The notes under the pieces: generated by a model | The model's database searches: none | Told to the model about the DNA's origin: nothing | Seen by the model: only the letters and a program-made list of their open reading frames with translations | In this document: in pieces, positions 29,922-39,903 of the stretch | Layout: each line of letters starts with the position of its first letter | Numbering within the stretch: the stretch's first letter is position 1 | Translations under genes and position numbers: made by a program | Origin: Candidatus Flexifilum breve | Lineage (GTDB): Bacteria > Chloroflexota > Anaerolineae > Aggregatilineales > Phototrophicaceae | Direction of reading: 5' to 3' | DNA: 64,000 bases | NCBI GenBank assembly: GCA_016717205.1 | Contig: JADKGC010000010.1 | Coordinates: forward strand, 124,001 to 188,000

Positions 29922-31828
29922 ATTCAGTTCGCACCTTCCTGATCGACCCGTTTGATATCACTCTGCACGAGAGCGAAGACGGTGTGCAAGCCCTGCAAGC
30001 ACGTTTCGCGACCTGGCTGCGCACGCTGGCCACGCCCGCCCGTTTCCTGTGCTGGCAGATGCCGGCCACGCTCGACCCGAAAATCGCCGAGCTGGCAACC
30101 ATCGAAGACGAAAGCCGGGATGCGCAGCGCCGCGATCTGGTGATTGAGTATCGCCGCGAGTACGAACGGCTCAACCAGAGCGCGACGTATCAACGCACGC
30201 TGTGTGGGCTGGCGTTGTGGACCGATCAGAGTCCGCGCGCGGTCGCCGGTGGCTTAGCCTCGGCCTTCGACACGCCGGTCGCCGAAGGCGCATTCCCGGC
30301 ATTATTCTCCGGGCAGTACGAACTGCGCGACCGCCCGTTCTGGCATCTCGCGCCGGTCGGGCGTCCCGGGGGGCGTCCCCTGTGGACGGTTCTGACGAGC
30401 TACGAATTCGCGCCCGCTACGTGGAACTTCTTTCGCCCGCTCCCGCTGCTCCTGCGGCACAACTTCCCGATGGCGCTGGCGGTGGATGTGCCCAAGACGT
30501 ATGAGCGCAATGCCGCCATCGATGCCATTGAAAGCATTGTGCAGGCGTATCAGGTGCATCTGGCGGGCGTCACCGGGGAGGACAGCCGCTCGGTGCAGCG
30601 GGTCGCCGACTGCCGCCGGGCGCTGCAGGAGATCAATCACGGCGATGCGCTCCATCTGGTGCAGGTCGCCGTCGCGGTGGCCGCCGACGATCTCAAGACG
30701 CTCAAGGAGCGCGTGGCGACGGTGAGCAACACCGTCCGCGCGTGGTTGAGTCTGCGCCCCGAGGTCGGCGAACTGCTGGCGCGCGCGGTGACGCTGTTTA
30801 CGCCCCAGCCCACGGCAGAGATCCACCTGCCGCCGACGACGTGGCCGGTCACGTCGCGGGAACTGGCGCTCATGTTCGCGCCGCTCGGCCAGCGTAAGCT
30901 CTCGACCACCGACGGCATCCTGCGCGGCGAAGCGGTCGACGGGGCGTACCCGGTATTTCACAACTCGTGGCGGGACAAGCGCGCGACTCATGAGGTCTGG
31001 GTCGGGCAGTCGGGCTATGGCAAGACGTTCGCCCTCAACTGCTACCTGACGCGCGAGTACGCCGAAAACGGCATCGCCTTCGACCTGCTCGAACCAATGG
31101 GACACGGGCGACATGTGGCTGAGGCGTTTGGGCTGCCGTGGTACGTGCTGAGCGCGAAAGCGACCAAACTCAACCCGCAGGATGTCATGTTCCCGACGCT
31201 GCTCGAACAGGTCAGCCACACTACCCGCCTGTACGAGACGGTCTTGGGGCGACAGCTGTCCGGCGGGCAGCGCGCCAACCTCGAACGCGGGCTGCTCGGC
31301 GAAGCGCTGGAGACGCTCTATCGCGGGTTCCCCGACCTCAGCCGCGTGACGCCGGATCTCGCTCCGACGTGCGACACGGTCTGCGATGTGCTGGCAGCGC
31401 TGGGCGACAAACCCGCGACTCAGAGCATCGCGCGCGACCTCGCGGATGAAATTGCCGGGTTGTGTACCGGGTCGGGACCGTGGTCCGCCTTCCTCAACGG
31501 CACGACCAACATCGATCTGACGCGTGGGCAGCGGGAGGCCATCCGCCCGCGGATCTTCTCCTTTCACGAGCTGGAAGGTGACCCGATCCTGCAGGCGCTC
31601 GCCTACACGCAGGTCTTGAGCGCCATTCGCCGTGACAGCCTGATCGACGAGCAGCCGCGCATCATCGCCGTCGATGAGGTCTATCGCCTCATGCGCCATC
31701 CCTCGCTCCTCGACTTCCTCATCGAGGCGGCCAAGACCTTCCGCACCCGCCGCAAAAAAGCCGTCATGGTTGATCAATCGAGCAATCACTCGTCACTAGT
31801 TGTGCCGCCTGAAGGTTGGGGTCTTTGA
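29918..31828 (+). pseudogene. virB4: VirB4-type conjugation ATPase, 3' end lost to an inserted element
   Basis: About 617 genuine residues remain, then some 19 residues of foreign sequence to a TGA. Walker A is GQSGYGKT (about 363-370); Walker B is RIIAVDEVYRL (about 581-591). The segment TFRTRRKKAVMVDQ after it corresponds to the region just before the conserved Gln motif of VirB4, where the match stops. The C-terminal part of the RecA-like core is missing, so the product is probably inactive. VirB4 energises type IV secretion and DNA transfer. The missing 3' part is not in the window. Confidence 0.85.
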
Positions 31829-33766
31829 CTTCTTCCGTCCCGCGCCAGCGCGTGTAGCGCCCGTAGGGTTTGTGTCCGGCATACTCGCTGCGCCAGTGCC
31901 CGTTCCCATAGTTGTAAGCGTAGCGCTCTTGCAGCGCTTTCCATGTGTAATCCGGAAAGGCGCGCAGAATCTCCCACTGATCGACATCCCCCTCAACCAT
32001 CGCCCGCAGCTTTTCCAAATCGTCTTCTTCCCAGAAATAGCCGAGACTCTTGTGGGTTGTGCTGCGCCGTGAGGTTGTGCCGTCGCGCCAGTACACCACG
32101 GCCTGTTTGGTATGGCGGCTGATTTTGCTGACCTTCACATACTGGGCGAATGCCTCGAACAGCGCCCGCTTGTCTTCGCTCGGCACATCGTCCCAGCGCG
32201 CGATGACCAGTTCCAAGGCTGGACGGGCCTCGACCAGTGAGCGCGAACGCTGTTTCCCCGACTCAATCCGTGCGAGTTCCGTGCGCAAATTCGCGATCTC
32301 GTAATCCGCTTTCTCGAAATGTGCTTGAGCGCGAGCGACCATCTCGGCATTGGAGAGCAGTCCCAGACTGGCGATGATGTTATCCTTCGCTGTTTCTGCC
32401 TGCCGGATCGCTGCTTTCAGCCGTCGGACTTCGGATTGATCGACGTTCTCAAAGCTCGCCAGTGCCGCCGCCCACGCTGCCTCATCAATCGTTGTCGCTC
32501 GCAACCGTGCTAGGAGCATCTCGTCGATCAGTTCGTCGAGGATGAACGCGCGCAGCTTCCATACGGTTGAACGGTAGGGATACTCGTTGAGCAGGTACTC
32601 GTACTTCTCAGCGTGGGAATTCCAGATACCTGCCAACCGCTTGTGCGGATGAGTAGGCAAATCGTCGGTGTAGATCAACCCGGAGTAGGTCGGCGGTTCG
32701 GCGCAGCGTTCCGCCTTATCGTGCCGGATCCACGGGCGATATGGGACATAATCCGGATTCGGCTCACCGTGAAAGTCGGTCGGTGACAGGCGGTTGAAGG
32801 CATACATGAACAGATCGAGCGGGATAATCGGATCGTGGTTGTTCCACTGCACCACCGCTCCCATATGCACCCAATGCCCGATGTACGCGACATTGACCAG
32901 CATGTATTCCAGTCCCGTGCTTGAGGGAGTCAATTTTCCCGTGACCAGCGAACGACGGTCGAGATGATCCGTCGCCTTGAAGCCTTCCGGCACCATTCCC
33001 TCGGTAATGTCAGGAAATACGGACCGTTGCGTTCGATGAACCGCCACGTCTGAAATAAGTTGCCGTTGTTCTCGCGAAACAACTCGAAATAGCGGAGCGC
33101 CACGTCAGCATACAGATCGAAGCGTTTGTACTTGCGGAAATCGGGGTTTCGCTGCTCATTCACTTTAGCGCGGCAGTCCACCATGAAGCCAGGGAGAATC
33201 TTCCGCCCCGACCACATGCCACCCGCGCTCCGGCTGTGGCGCGCTTTCACCAAACGCCCCCGAATCTGGTATTCGAGATAATCGGCGGCACGCTGTGCTT
33301 CCTCGCGGAACATCTTGATATGCGACGATCCCATGATCGGGTGCGCGAAATCGTAGACCATGCGTGGTGTCATCACCTGCACGTTGTGTGCTCGACATGC
33401 CTCGATGAAGAGATTCGTTTCAATCATTGTCACATCACGGAAGAACCGATCCACGTCCTGTGCAGCAACCAATCCAATCTGCCCCGCCTCAATCATCTGC
33501 ATGAGCTGGGTCATGCCTTTGCGCTCACGGATTTTCTTCGTTCCACTGACCGCGGCATCGGCATCGATCATGTGAACATTCTCGCGTAACCAGCCGCGAT
33601 CCAGCAGATGCTCAATCATGTCGATGGTTTGGAGCGTGGTCGAGATATTGCCAATCTGCCCTTCGGACGACTGGCGGTAGTAGACGGCTGCCGGGCGACC
33701 CAAGGGCAAGGGTTGTGCCTTGTACGGATCAATCGGCTGTTCAAGGCGCTTCAACGGACGCGGCAT
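31764..33766 (-). pseudogene. Large serine recombinase inserted in virB4, broken by a -1 frameshift
   Basis: Two frames together make about 668 residues. The first (from ATG 33766) has the resolvase catalytic domain: AAVYYRQSSEGQ with nucleophile Ser33, then LVAAQDVDRFFRD, and the recombinase domain to about RNGPYF. The second (32...33019 to 31764) continues PDITEGMVPEGFKATDH, a zinc-ribbon/recombinase region, a coiled coil and a C-terminal PFAYL-like tail. One missing T in the AAA (minus TTT) run at 33015-33017 accounts for the shift. Family members integrate phages and transposons at specific sites. The stop codon lies at the virB4 junction. Sequence error or real decay are both possible. 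Confidence 0.8.
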
Positions 33767-33861
33767 GATTCGGTTGTCCTTTTCATTGTCGGCCTCCAAA
33801 ACAAAACGCCCTGCTCCCGCGAATGGATCGGCAAGAGCAAGGCGCATAGGGTACAATGCGT

Positions 33862-34059
33862 CTAGCCCTGCGGTGAGTCACTATCACTCGCGGGGTCAGC
33901 CGGATCGGGGTGTACCACCACCTCGGTTCGGCGTTCAATAGAATCAGTATAGGCATTTCCTTCCAGACGCGCAACAATCCGCATGATCTGGCGGCAGATA
34001 TCCACCAGATTGATGCGTTCTTCGGTTGTCGGGGGCGTATCGCGCAGCTCATCGTGCAT
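33862..34059 (-). CDS. Small protein upstream of the serine recombinase, function unknown
   Basis: 65 residues. GGAGGT lies 8 bases before the ATG. A predicted helix (residues 10-35, ERINLVDICRQIMRIVARLE) is followed by an acidic/Pro-rich tail. It precedes the recombinase by about 95 bases on the same strand and is probably cotranscribed. It could be a directionality or regulatory factor, but no DNA-binding motif is visible. Confidence 0.65.
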   Translation of the reverse strand: MHDELRDTPPTTEERINLVDICRQIMRIVARLEGNAYTDSIERRTEVVVHPDPADPASDSDSPQG

Positions 34060-34182
34060 CGATGTTCACCTCCGTCGTGCTATTCAGTTGTTGAAAAAAG
34101 GTGTGTTTCCGGTTCATCGTTTGCTCCGGGTTTTACCGATGAACTCAGCATATCAAAGTGGGATCGCCAAACTACTGAAATA

Positions 34183-34230
34183 TTCCAGTTGAGCGCTGGA
34201 AGATTCCGGGATCGCGATGTAAGATTCCGG
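34183..34230. promoter_or_regulatory. Repeat pair in the divergent region between the recombinase and metallopeptidase genes
   Basis: Two identical AAGATTCCGG repeats (34200-34209, 34221-34230) are spaced exactly 21 bases start to start, two turns of the helix. An inverted repeat TTCCAG (34183-34188) / CTGGAA (34196-34201) overlaps the first. The 213-base region lies between divergent genes, so a shared operator is likely. Confidence 0.45.
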
Positions 34231-34272
34231 TCGTGACGAAATCCCTCTATCGATTTATCTGACTGTATTGAG

Positions 34273-35004
34273 ATGCCGGTTAATCAGTTCACCTTCGGAT
34301 CAACTACATTCGACTTTACCCTGCTTCACAGCAGTAAGCTTAAAACCGTGAAGATCGTGGTGGAATTTGAACATGGTGTTGAGGTGACTGCCCCTACCGG
34401 TATGAGCGACCAAGCAGTTGAACAGATACTTCAACAAAAAGGGCGCTGGATCATGGAAAAACTCGATGCTATCGCGTCGATTGAAGCGCCTGCTCCCAGA
34501 AAAGAGTTTGTATCGGGAGAAAAGTTCTTGTATCTCGGACGGCAGCATACACTGATTGTTCTAGAACGTGCAGAGCGCCGCCCCATGTTAATCATGCGTA
34601 ACAGCACCTTTGAAGCGACAGTATCACCGGAATTGAAAATCTGGGATCGTCAACACATCATCCGTGAGTTATTCCGTGCCTGGTACAAACAGCGAGCCGA
34701 AGCTAAGTTAATCGATCAGGTGCGTGCCTATGCAAATCGATTGAACCTGCAACCGACGGACGTTCGAGTCATGGAGATGGATCGGCGCTGGGGAAGCTGT
34801 ACACCACGCGGCGCAGTGCATCTGAACTGGCGCTTAATCATGGCTCCAATTCAAATCATTGATTATCTGGTCGTACATGAGCTGTGCCACCTGTCTATCC
34901 CTGCGCATTCACCTCAGTTCTGGGATCGAGTAGGTTCGATCCTCGCGGATTATGAAACCAGCCGGGAGTGGCTGCGCGTCAACGGCCCCACCCTCACCGT
35001 GTAA
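34273..35004 (+). CDS. YgjP-type (DUF45) M48-like zinc metallopeptidase
   Basis: 243 residues. The C-terminal half carries WGSCTPRGAVHLNWRL and VVHELCHLSIPAHSPQFW, the DUF45/YgjP signature with a zinc-binding HELCH. Genes of this group are often found next to type I restriction genes; here its end overlaps the 3' end of hsdR by 11 bases, convergently. The substrate is unknown. It may help mature or degrade a component of the restriction system, which is inference from context. Confidence 0.88.
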   Translation: MPVNQFTFGSTTFDFTLLHSSKLKTVKIVVEFEHGVEVTAPTGMSDQAVEQILQQKGRWIMEKLDAIASIEAPAPRKEFVSGEKFLYLGRQHTLIVLERAERRPMLIMRNSTFEATVSPELKIWDRQHIIRELFRAWYKQRAEAKLIDQVRAYANRLNLQPTDVRVMEMDRRWGSCTPRGAVHLNWRLIMAPIQIIDYLVVHELCHLSIPAHSPQFWDRVGSILADYETSREWLRVNGPTLTV

Positions 35005-37960
35005 TCCAACTCTCCGCCAACTTGACTAGCGCGATGGTTGTCGCGTCCAGTTCATGTGCTGGAACAGCGGTTTTGCGGAGGATACCCTTCACCTGTCGCC
35101 GCATCTCACGCTTGACGTCTTCACGGGCAGACCAATCAATGACGGCGAGATCATTCAACTTGGTGACCACATTGCGAGCGAGTACTGCCAGCCCGTCTTC
35201 GGCGACATTAGCGGGCAAAGCTGTTTTGAGACGGTCATAGAAGGGCTTTTCATAGACTTCCAGCCCCAATCCAACATCTCGCTGCTGCATCTCGACCAAA
35301 TCATCCCGCAGCTTGAGTTCCTCCATCAAGAGTTCGAGGTCGGAGAGACGCTGCTGGCGGTGCGACTCAATCAAGGCTTCCAGCTGCTGGCGCAAAGAGG
35401 TATAGGCGACCGGATTTTCCTCCATGCGGACGCGAATTTCGTGGCGGACAGCGTGTTCGACTTCCTGCGCTTTGCCACGTGGATCGCTAATGCTATCGAC
35501 ATAAAGGATGAATTTCGTATCCAGCACGGAAATTGGCTCTTGCAGCAGGTGTTCCATTTGACCGGCGCGGATGTGATCGTCGATCAAACGGCGGACTTTT
35601 TCACCCAACGGCGACAGTTCAAACGACTCGTCACGGTAGGTGTTGCGTGCCGCCATACGGACTTTGCCTAACCATGCCAGATCGCCGCGATAGGGATTGG
35701 CTGCCGGGTCGGGCATGACCATATCCATCACCTGTGAGAAGTTGCGGAAAGCGATATCGAACTGTGCGCGGATGTCCTCTGGTTCTAGCAGCGCGATACA
35801 GGCATACAAATCATCGTGATCGACCAACGCGAAAAAGCGCATGACTTCCCGGTGACGTTCGGCAAGCTGCTGTTGATCGTTGACCGGCTTCAGAATACCG
35901 GCGACATCCTCGGGGTTGAACATTTCGAGCGCGGTCCGCAGATCGGCGGCGATGCCCCAGTAATCCACCACCAGCCCATAACTTTTGCCGATCATTGTGC
36001 GGTTGACCCGCGCAATCGCTTGCAGCAGGTTATGTTCACGCAGCGGGCTATCGAGATACATCACCTGTTCAATCGGCGCATCGAAGCCCGTCAGCCACAT
36101 ATCGCAGACGATGACGATCTTGAGCGGGTCATCCGGCTTGAGAAACCGCTCCTTAATATCCTCTTGATCGCGCGACTCAGCCGCGTAAGGCAGCCAGTCC
36201 GCGCGCTGACCGTCATCCGGTGAAGGTGACATCACCAACGCGCATTCCGGTGTATTGAGGTCGAGCAGCGTACGATAGTAACGCATGGCGGTGGCCCGAT
36301 CATGAGCGACCACCTGGGCTTTGAAACCGTTGGGCGCGATGTGCGTTTCATAGTGTTCGATCAAGTCCATGCAGACGGCACGCACGCGCTGCGGGGCGGA
36401 GGCAATCGCCCGTTCGTTGGCATAACGCTGCTTAAGCTGCTTTTTCTGATCTGGCGGCAGGTCTTTGAACACGCGCTCAAACAGTTGGTCGAGGGTCGCA
36501 CCTTCGACATGCAGTTGGGGCAAACGGGGATCGTAGCGGATTTCCAGCGTTGCGCCGTCGTCGACCGACTGCTGGATGGTATAGGTATCGATATATGTGC
36601 CGAAGGTGCGCGGCGTGCTGCGGTCTTTCTTGTCGATTGGCGTGCCGCTGAAGCCAATGTAAATCGCATTGGGCAGAGCCGTGCGCAGATTCGTCGCCAG
36701 CCCCTTATACTGCGTGCGGTGTGCCTCATCCACCATCACCACAATGTTGGATGCCTGCGAGAGTTCGGGATAGGTTTCACCCTGTGCGGTCTGGAACTTC
36801 TGCACCGTTGTCAGGATGGTTTTCTCTACGCCGACACTCAGCAACTGGCGTAAGTCCGCGACTCCCTCCGCCCGAACCGGATTGGGAAAGCCGCACTTCC
36901 GAAACGTGCCGCTGATCTGTTTATCGAGGTCGCGCCGATCTGTGACCACCAGCACCGTCGGGTTGGTCATCTCGCCCATGCGTGCTGCCTGAGCATCCTC
37001 GGGACGGCGCAGTTTGAGCGCCAGCCACAGCATGGTGAGACTTTTACCGCTGCCCTGCGTGTGCCAGATAATCCCGCCGCGTTCTTTGCGCGTTCTGCCG
37101 CGCATAATGCGTTCCATCGTCTTGTTGACTGCCCGGTACTGCTGGTAACGCGCCAGCTTCTTGATCGTTTTGCCGCGTTCCGTCTCGAAGGCGATGAAGT
37201 TGCGGATCAAATCCAGCAGGCGCGCCGGCTCGAACATGACCGCCAGCAGAATATCCTGCTGCGTGGGGTCACGCCCGACCATCTGCGCGATTTGCGCCCG
37301 ATTGAGCGGCCACGGGTCGCGCCAGCGCAGGAAGAAGCGCGCATCGGCTCCAATCGGGGCATAGGCAGCCGATACGCCGCAGGTGGCAACCAGAATTTGC
37401 GCCTGCTCAAACAAGCGCGGAGCCTGCCCCTGATAGCGCTGCAATTGATTGATGGCGTTTTCCAGCGGGTGATTAATCGTCGGACTTTTGCACTCGATGA
37501 CCGCCAGCGGCAGCCCGTTGACGAAGACCATCAGGTCGGGAATGATCTTGTCGACGTCGCCCAGTACCTCGTACTGGTTGGTGACAGCGAACGTGTTGTT
37601 GCGCGGGTTGTCGAAGTCGATCAGCTTCACCGTGAGGCTCTGCCGGGTGCCGTTCACATCCTGCAGCAACGAGAAGTAATTGACCAGATCACCATAGAAT
37701 TTCTCGTTGGCTTCCATGAGGCTGGTGGCATCGACCCGCGCCGCGCGGCGGACTGCCAGCGCCACATTTTGCTCGTTCAGGTGGGGATTGATGCGCCGGA
37801 TCGACGCCTCAAGCTGACCGAGCAGCACCACCTCGCGCAGGCTGGCACGTTCCCCCGCCAGATTCGCGCCGGGGATGTAGGTGTAGCCCATCCGCTCCAG
37901 CAGATCGATTGCGGGCTTTTCGCTCAGATTGTACTCGTTGAGGCGGGTGGGATCGGTCAC
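34994..37960 (-). CDS. hsdR: Type I restriction enzyme, R subunit
   Basis: 988 residues from a GTG start. Order of domains: N-terminal endonuclease with the PD-(D/E)xK element LAVIECKSP (about 150-160), translocase motor with HTQGSGKSLTM (about 297-307), TDRRDLDKQI, DEAHRTQY (about 409-416) and GFSGTPI, then a C-terminal helical region that binds the modification complex. It translocates DNA and cuts unmodified DNA away from the site. It is separated from hsdM/hsdS by a TIR gene, a GTPase and an acidic protein, but all lie on one strand. All catalytic motifs are intact. Confidence 0.95.
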   Translation of the reverse strand: MTDPTRLNEYNLSEKPAIDLLERMGYTYIPGANLAGERASLREVVLLGQLEASIRRINPHLNEQNVALAVRRAARVDATSLMEANEKFYGDLVNYFSLLQDVNGTRQSLTVKLIDFDNPRNNTFAVTNQYEVLGDVDKIIPDLMVFVNGLPLAVIECKSPTINHPLENAINQLQRYQGQAPRLFEQAQILVATCGVSAAYAPIGADARFFLRWRDPWPLNRAQIAQMVGRDPTQQDILLAVMFEPARLLDLIRNFIAFETERGKTIKKLARYQQYRAVNKTMERIMRGRTRKERGGIIWHTQGSGKSLTMLWLALKLRRPEDAQAARMGEMTNPTVLVVTDRRDLDKQISGTFRKCGFPNPVRAEGVADLRQLLSVGVEKTILTTVQKFQTAQGETYPELSQASNIVVMVDEAHRTQYKGLATNLRTALPNAIYIGFSGTPIDKKDRSTPRTFGTYIDTYTIQQSVDDGATLEIRYDPRLPQLHVEGATLDQLFERVFKDLPPDQKKQLKQRYANERAIASAPQRVRAVCMDLIEHYETHIAPNGFKAQVVAHDRATAMRYYRTLLDLNTPECALVMSPSPDDGQRADWLPYAAESRDQEDIKERFLKPDDPLKIVIVCDMWLTGFDAPIEQVMYLDSPLREHNLLQAIARVNRTMIGKSYGLVVDYWGIAADLRTALEMFNPEDVAGILKPVNDQQQLAERHREVMRFFALVDHDDLYACIALLEPEDIRAQFDIAFRNFSQVMDMVMPDPAANPYRGDLAWLGKVRMAARNTYRDESFELSPLGEKVRRLIDDHIRAGQMEHLLQEPISVLDTKFILYVDSISDPRGKAQEVEHAVRHEIRVRMEENPVAYTSLRQQLEALIESHRQQRLSDLELLMEELKLRDDLVEMQQRDVGLGLEVYEKPFYDRLKTALPANVAEDGLAVLARNVVTKLNDLAVIDWSAREDVKREMRRQVKGILRKTAVPAHELDATTIALVKLAESWITR

Positions 37961-37961
37961 T

Positions 37962-38405
37962 TTAGAAACGAGAGTCTGAACTGTTCAATAGACTGTCTTC
38001 ATCATCGTCAAAGTTGTCGTCATTGAAGTCGTCAGCGAAATTTTCGCCAAGATCGTCATACATGTCATCTTCTTGGTCATCATCGAAATCGTCTGTCTCT
38101 TCGATTTCTTCCATTATTTCTGAGACCAATTGATCATCGTCATACCATGTCAAGCTTATATCATCCAGAATGCGGTCGATGACTTCAGCTAAATGCGCCT
38201 TTGCCTCGGTGAAAAGGTATTTTGCTTTTTCAATTACTCGATCAATAAATGTGTGTTTATCTTCAATGCGAGCAAGTTCAGTCTTAACGGCGGATTGGAC
38301 TTCTCGCTTCACCATTGCTCGTAATCGTCTAAGCTGTTCGGGGCTTAGACCAGTATCTTCATCGTCAGTTGACCAATCATCGTCAGTGTGAAAGTTCCAG
38401 TTGCT
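37962..38405 (-). CDS. Acidic helical protein between the GTPase and hsdR, function unknown
   Basis: 147 residues from a GTG with GGAG 8 bases upstream. The middle (about 25-95) is helical with a mixed charge pattern. The last 50 residues are extremely acidic, with runs of Asp and Glu (DDFDDDQEDD). Its stop is one base from the hsdR start. Acidic DNA-mimic proteins can inhibit restriction enzymes, and its place next to hsdR fits that idea, but no family is recognised. It also directly follows the GTPase gene and may be that protein's partner. Confidence 0.65.
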   Translation of the reverse strand, partial: SNWNFHTDDDWSTDDEDTGLSPEQLRRLRAMVKREVQSAVKTELARIEDKHTFIDRVIEKAKYLFTEAKAHLAEVIDRILDDISLTWYDDDQLVSEIMEEIEETDDFDDDQEDDMYDDLGENFADDFNDDNFDDDEDSLLNSSDSRF

Positions 38406-38444
38406 CACAAGCGCGCTCCAAGCTAGATACAAGTTAGGCGTCGA

Positions 38445-39245
38445 CTAAACTGGGCTGTATTCTTTTGCAACTTGCTCTCTAAACTTGGGATGCACTCGCT
38501 TTAGAAAAGCTTCTCTATAATCTGGTTTAAGGTCTGCAAAAACCCATTTCTTCCCAACAGGGGTCGCATCCACAAGTCGATGAAACAGGGTTTCTAGCCC
38601 CCAAGCATACTTCGCTGAATATGGGACTGTAATATTGGTAGATAAATCGCATTGTTTGTGTATTAGCTCATCGACTCGGAGCATGAAATTTTCTAGGTTT
38701 GACAGTTGCTCCTCGGAAGGGTTGTTAATCATGCGATCCCAATCTTGCGGAGCAATACTATCGATAAAGTTCACACCAACGATGATCCGTGATCTGAGAG
38801 CAGGAGCTATCTTTAAGAGTCGAGAGAGATAGGTAATTTCCAGTTCAAAGGCCCTAACATCAGCTCTCAAGACCCAGAGAACCACATCCACTTGAGGAAG
38901 CAATTTAGTATAGATTTGGAAGTATTCTTCTGCAACTTGATTCTTATTGTCTCCAGCGCCTAGACCTGGCAAATCAAAAACTGTTAAATTAACATCGTGA
39001 ATCTGTGTGTTAGATACTTCAATGCCTTTAACATTCTGAATTAGCATTGAAATCTCATGAACTTCATGAGTTGCCGTCTGCGTTGGATCAGTTTTCATTT
39101 CAACATCAAATAGAACATTCAACGTAGAAGTTTTCCCGTAACCAGCATTACCAGCAATAGCGAATCGGATGCCTTCACGCCTATAATTTTCGATTTCCTC
39201 TAGGACAAGTTTCTTGACTTCCGCCTTAGACAGTGATGCACTCAT
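38445..39245 (-). CDS. Small P-loop GTPase embedded in the restriction locus
   Basis: 266 residues. G1 is GNAGYGKT (residues 32-39), G3 is DLPGLG (about 91-97), and a GVNFID segment (about 157) stands for G4. The fold matches 50S_ribosome_BP-/IRG-like GTPases that occur in bacterial conflict loci. No membrane segment. It lies between the TIR and acidic genes, 39 bases upstream of the latter. A switch that controls another component is likely. GC content is lower than hsdR, so it may have been added to the locus later. Confidence 0.85.
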   Translation of the reverse strand: MSASLSKAEVKKLVLEEIENYRREGIRFAIAGNAGYGKTSTLNVLFDVEMKTDPTQTATHEVHEISMLIQNVKGIEVSNTQIHDVNLTVFDLPGLGAGDNKNQVAEEYFQIYTKLLPQVDVVLWVLRADVRAFELEITYLSRLLKIAPALRSRIIVGVNFIDSIAPQDWDRMINNPSEEQLSNLENFMLRVDELIHKQCDLSTNITVPYSAKYAWGLETLFHRLVDATPVGKKWVFADLKPDYREAFLKRVHPKFREQVAKEYSPV

Positions 39246-39317
39246 GTTTAACTCCGAAACCTCGGCACTTTCAGAAATTGTACACTAAAATAAACTCAAC
39301 ATCGTTTGGAGGATTAC

Positions 39318-39770
39318 ATGTTTGATGGTCTCAAAGATTTTCTCCAGTTCATAAAAAATGATAGAACTCGAATTGTCATTCGTATGATCGCTGTGATACT
39401 CATCGCAGTGCAGATTGTGCGTTTGTTTGGTATTCCAATAAATGGTTTTATTCCATCATGGATCTTGGATGCGCTTAACCTACTTGTGATCCCGGCAGTC
39501 TTCTTTGGATCCTTGATTCTTGTCATAGTGATTGTAGGAGTAGTGGGATATTTTTCACGTTTGATGCGCAAGAAGAGCATATATAGTAACGAGACCACGC
39601 GTCGCCTAGAATATTTCTTAGCAATTGTAATTGCTGTCGCGGTGATGTTCTCGAATCAAATGCTCGCATACATATTCGCAGTTATCGGGTTGGTTCTGTT
39701 CCTAATCTTCGATCTGTTTGAAGAGTCTCGTCGTAAGCTAGGCTCAAATGCTCGAAACGCTTCTGCATAG
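39318..39770 (+). CDS. Four-helix membrane protein, divergent from the GTPase
   Basis: 150 residues from an ATG with GGAGG 6 bases upstream. Four hydrophobic helices (about 20-38, 51-77, 99-114 and 117-132) with charged ends. No known family. The gene is divergent from the GTPase gene by about 70 bases and may share its promoter region. A membrane anchor or pore is possible, as small membrane proteins accompany TIR/GTPase conflict genes. The function is not shown. Confidence 0.7.
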   Translation: MFDGLKDFLQFIKNDRTRIVIRMIAVILIAVQIVRLFGIPINGFIPSWILDALNLLVIPAVFFGSLILVIVIVGVVGYFSRLMRKKSIYSNETTRRLEYFLAIVIAVAVMFSNQMLAYIFAVIGLVLFLIFDLFEESRRKLGSNARNASA

Positions 39771-39903
39771 ACTAGCGCATTTTGATAGGCAGTCAAAAGC
39801 AGTTGTCCAAGGTAATTGAGATGCTGTTGTTATACTGAAAGTCCCACAGGATTATTCTCGTCCTACATCAATCGGGCATATGAAACAGCAGACAAAACCA
39901 AGG

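Larger units (their letters stand above)
25015..31763. mobile_element. Remains of an integrative conjugative element next to tRNA-Ser
   Basis: The stretch starts with a serine recombinase scar by the tRNA-Ser pair. It then holds, all on the plus strand, a truncated gene end, a single-pass membrane protein, a VirB2-like two-helix protein, a small membrane protein and a VirB4-type ATPase, the minimal core of a type IV secretion region. It is interrupted by an inserted reductase/AraC pair and cut off at 31.76 kb inside virB4 by a second element. The left end is placed by context, not by a proven att site. Confidence 0.6.

Noticed and set aside
30302..31789. 495-codon minus-strand frame opposite virB4
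   Set aside because: VirB4 motifs lie on the plus strand; the opposite frame shows Arg/Gly-rich antisense composition.
33005..33025. Programmed -1 frameshift in the recombinase
   Set aside because: No clear slippery heptamer or downstream pseudoknot; a missing base in a TTT run is simpler.
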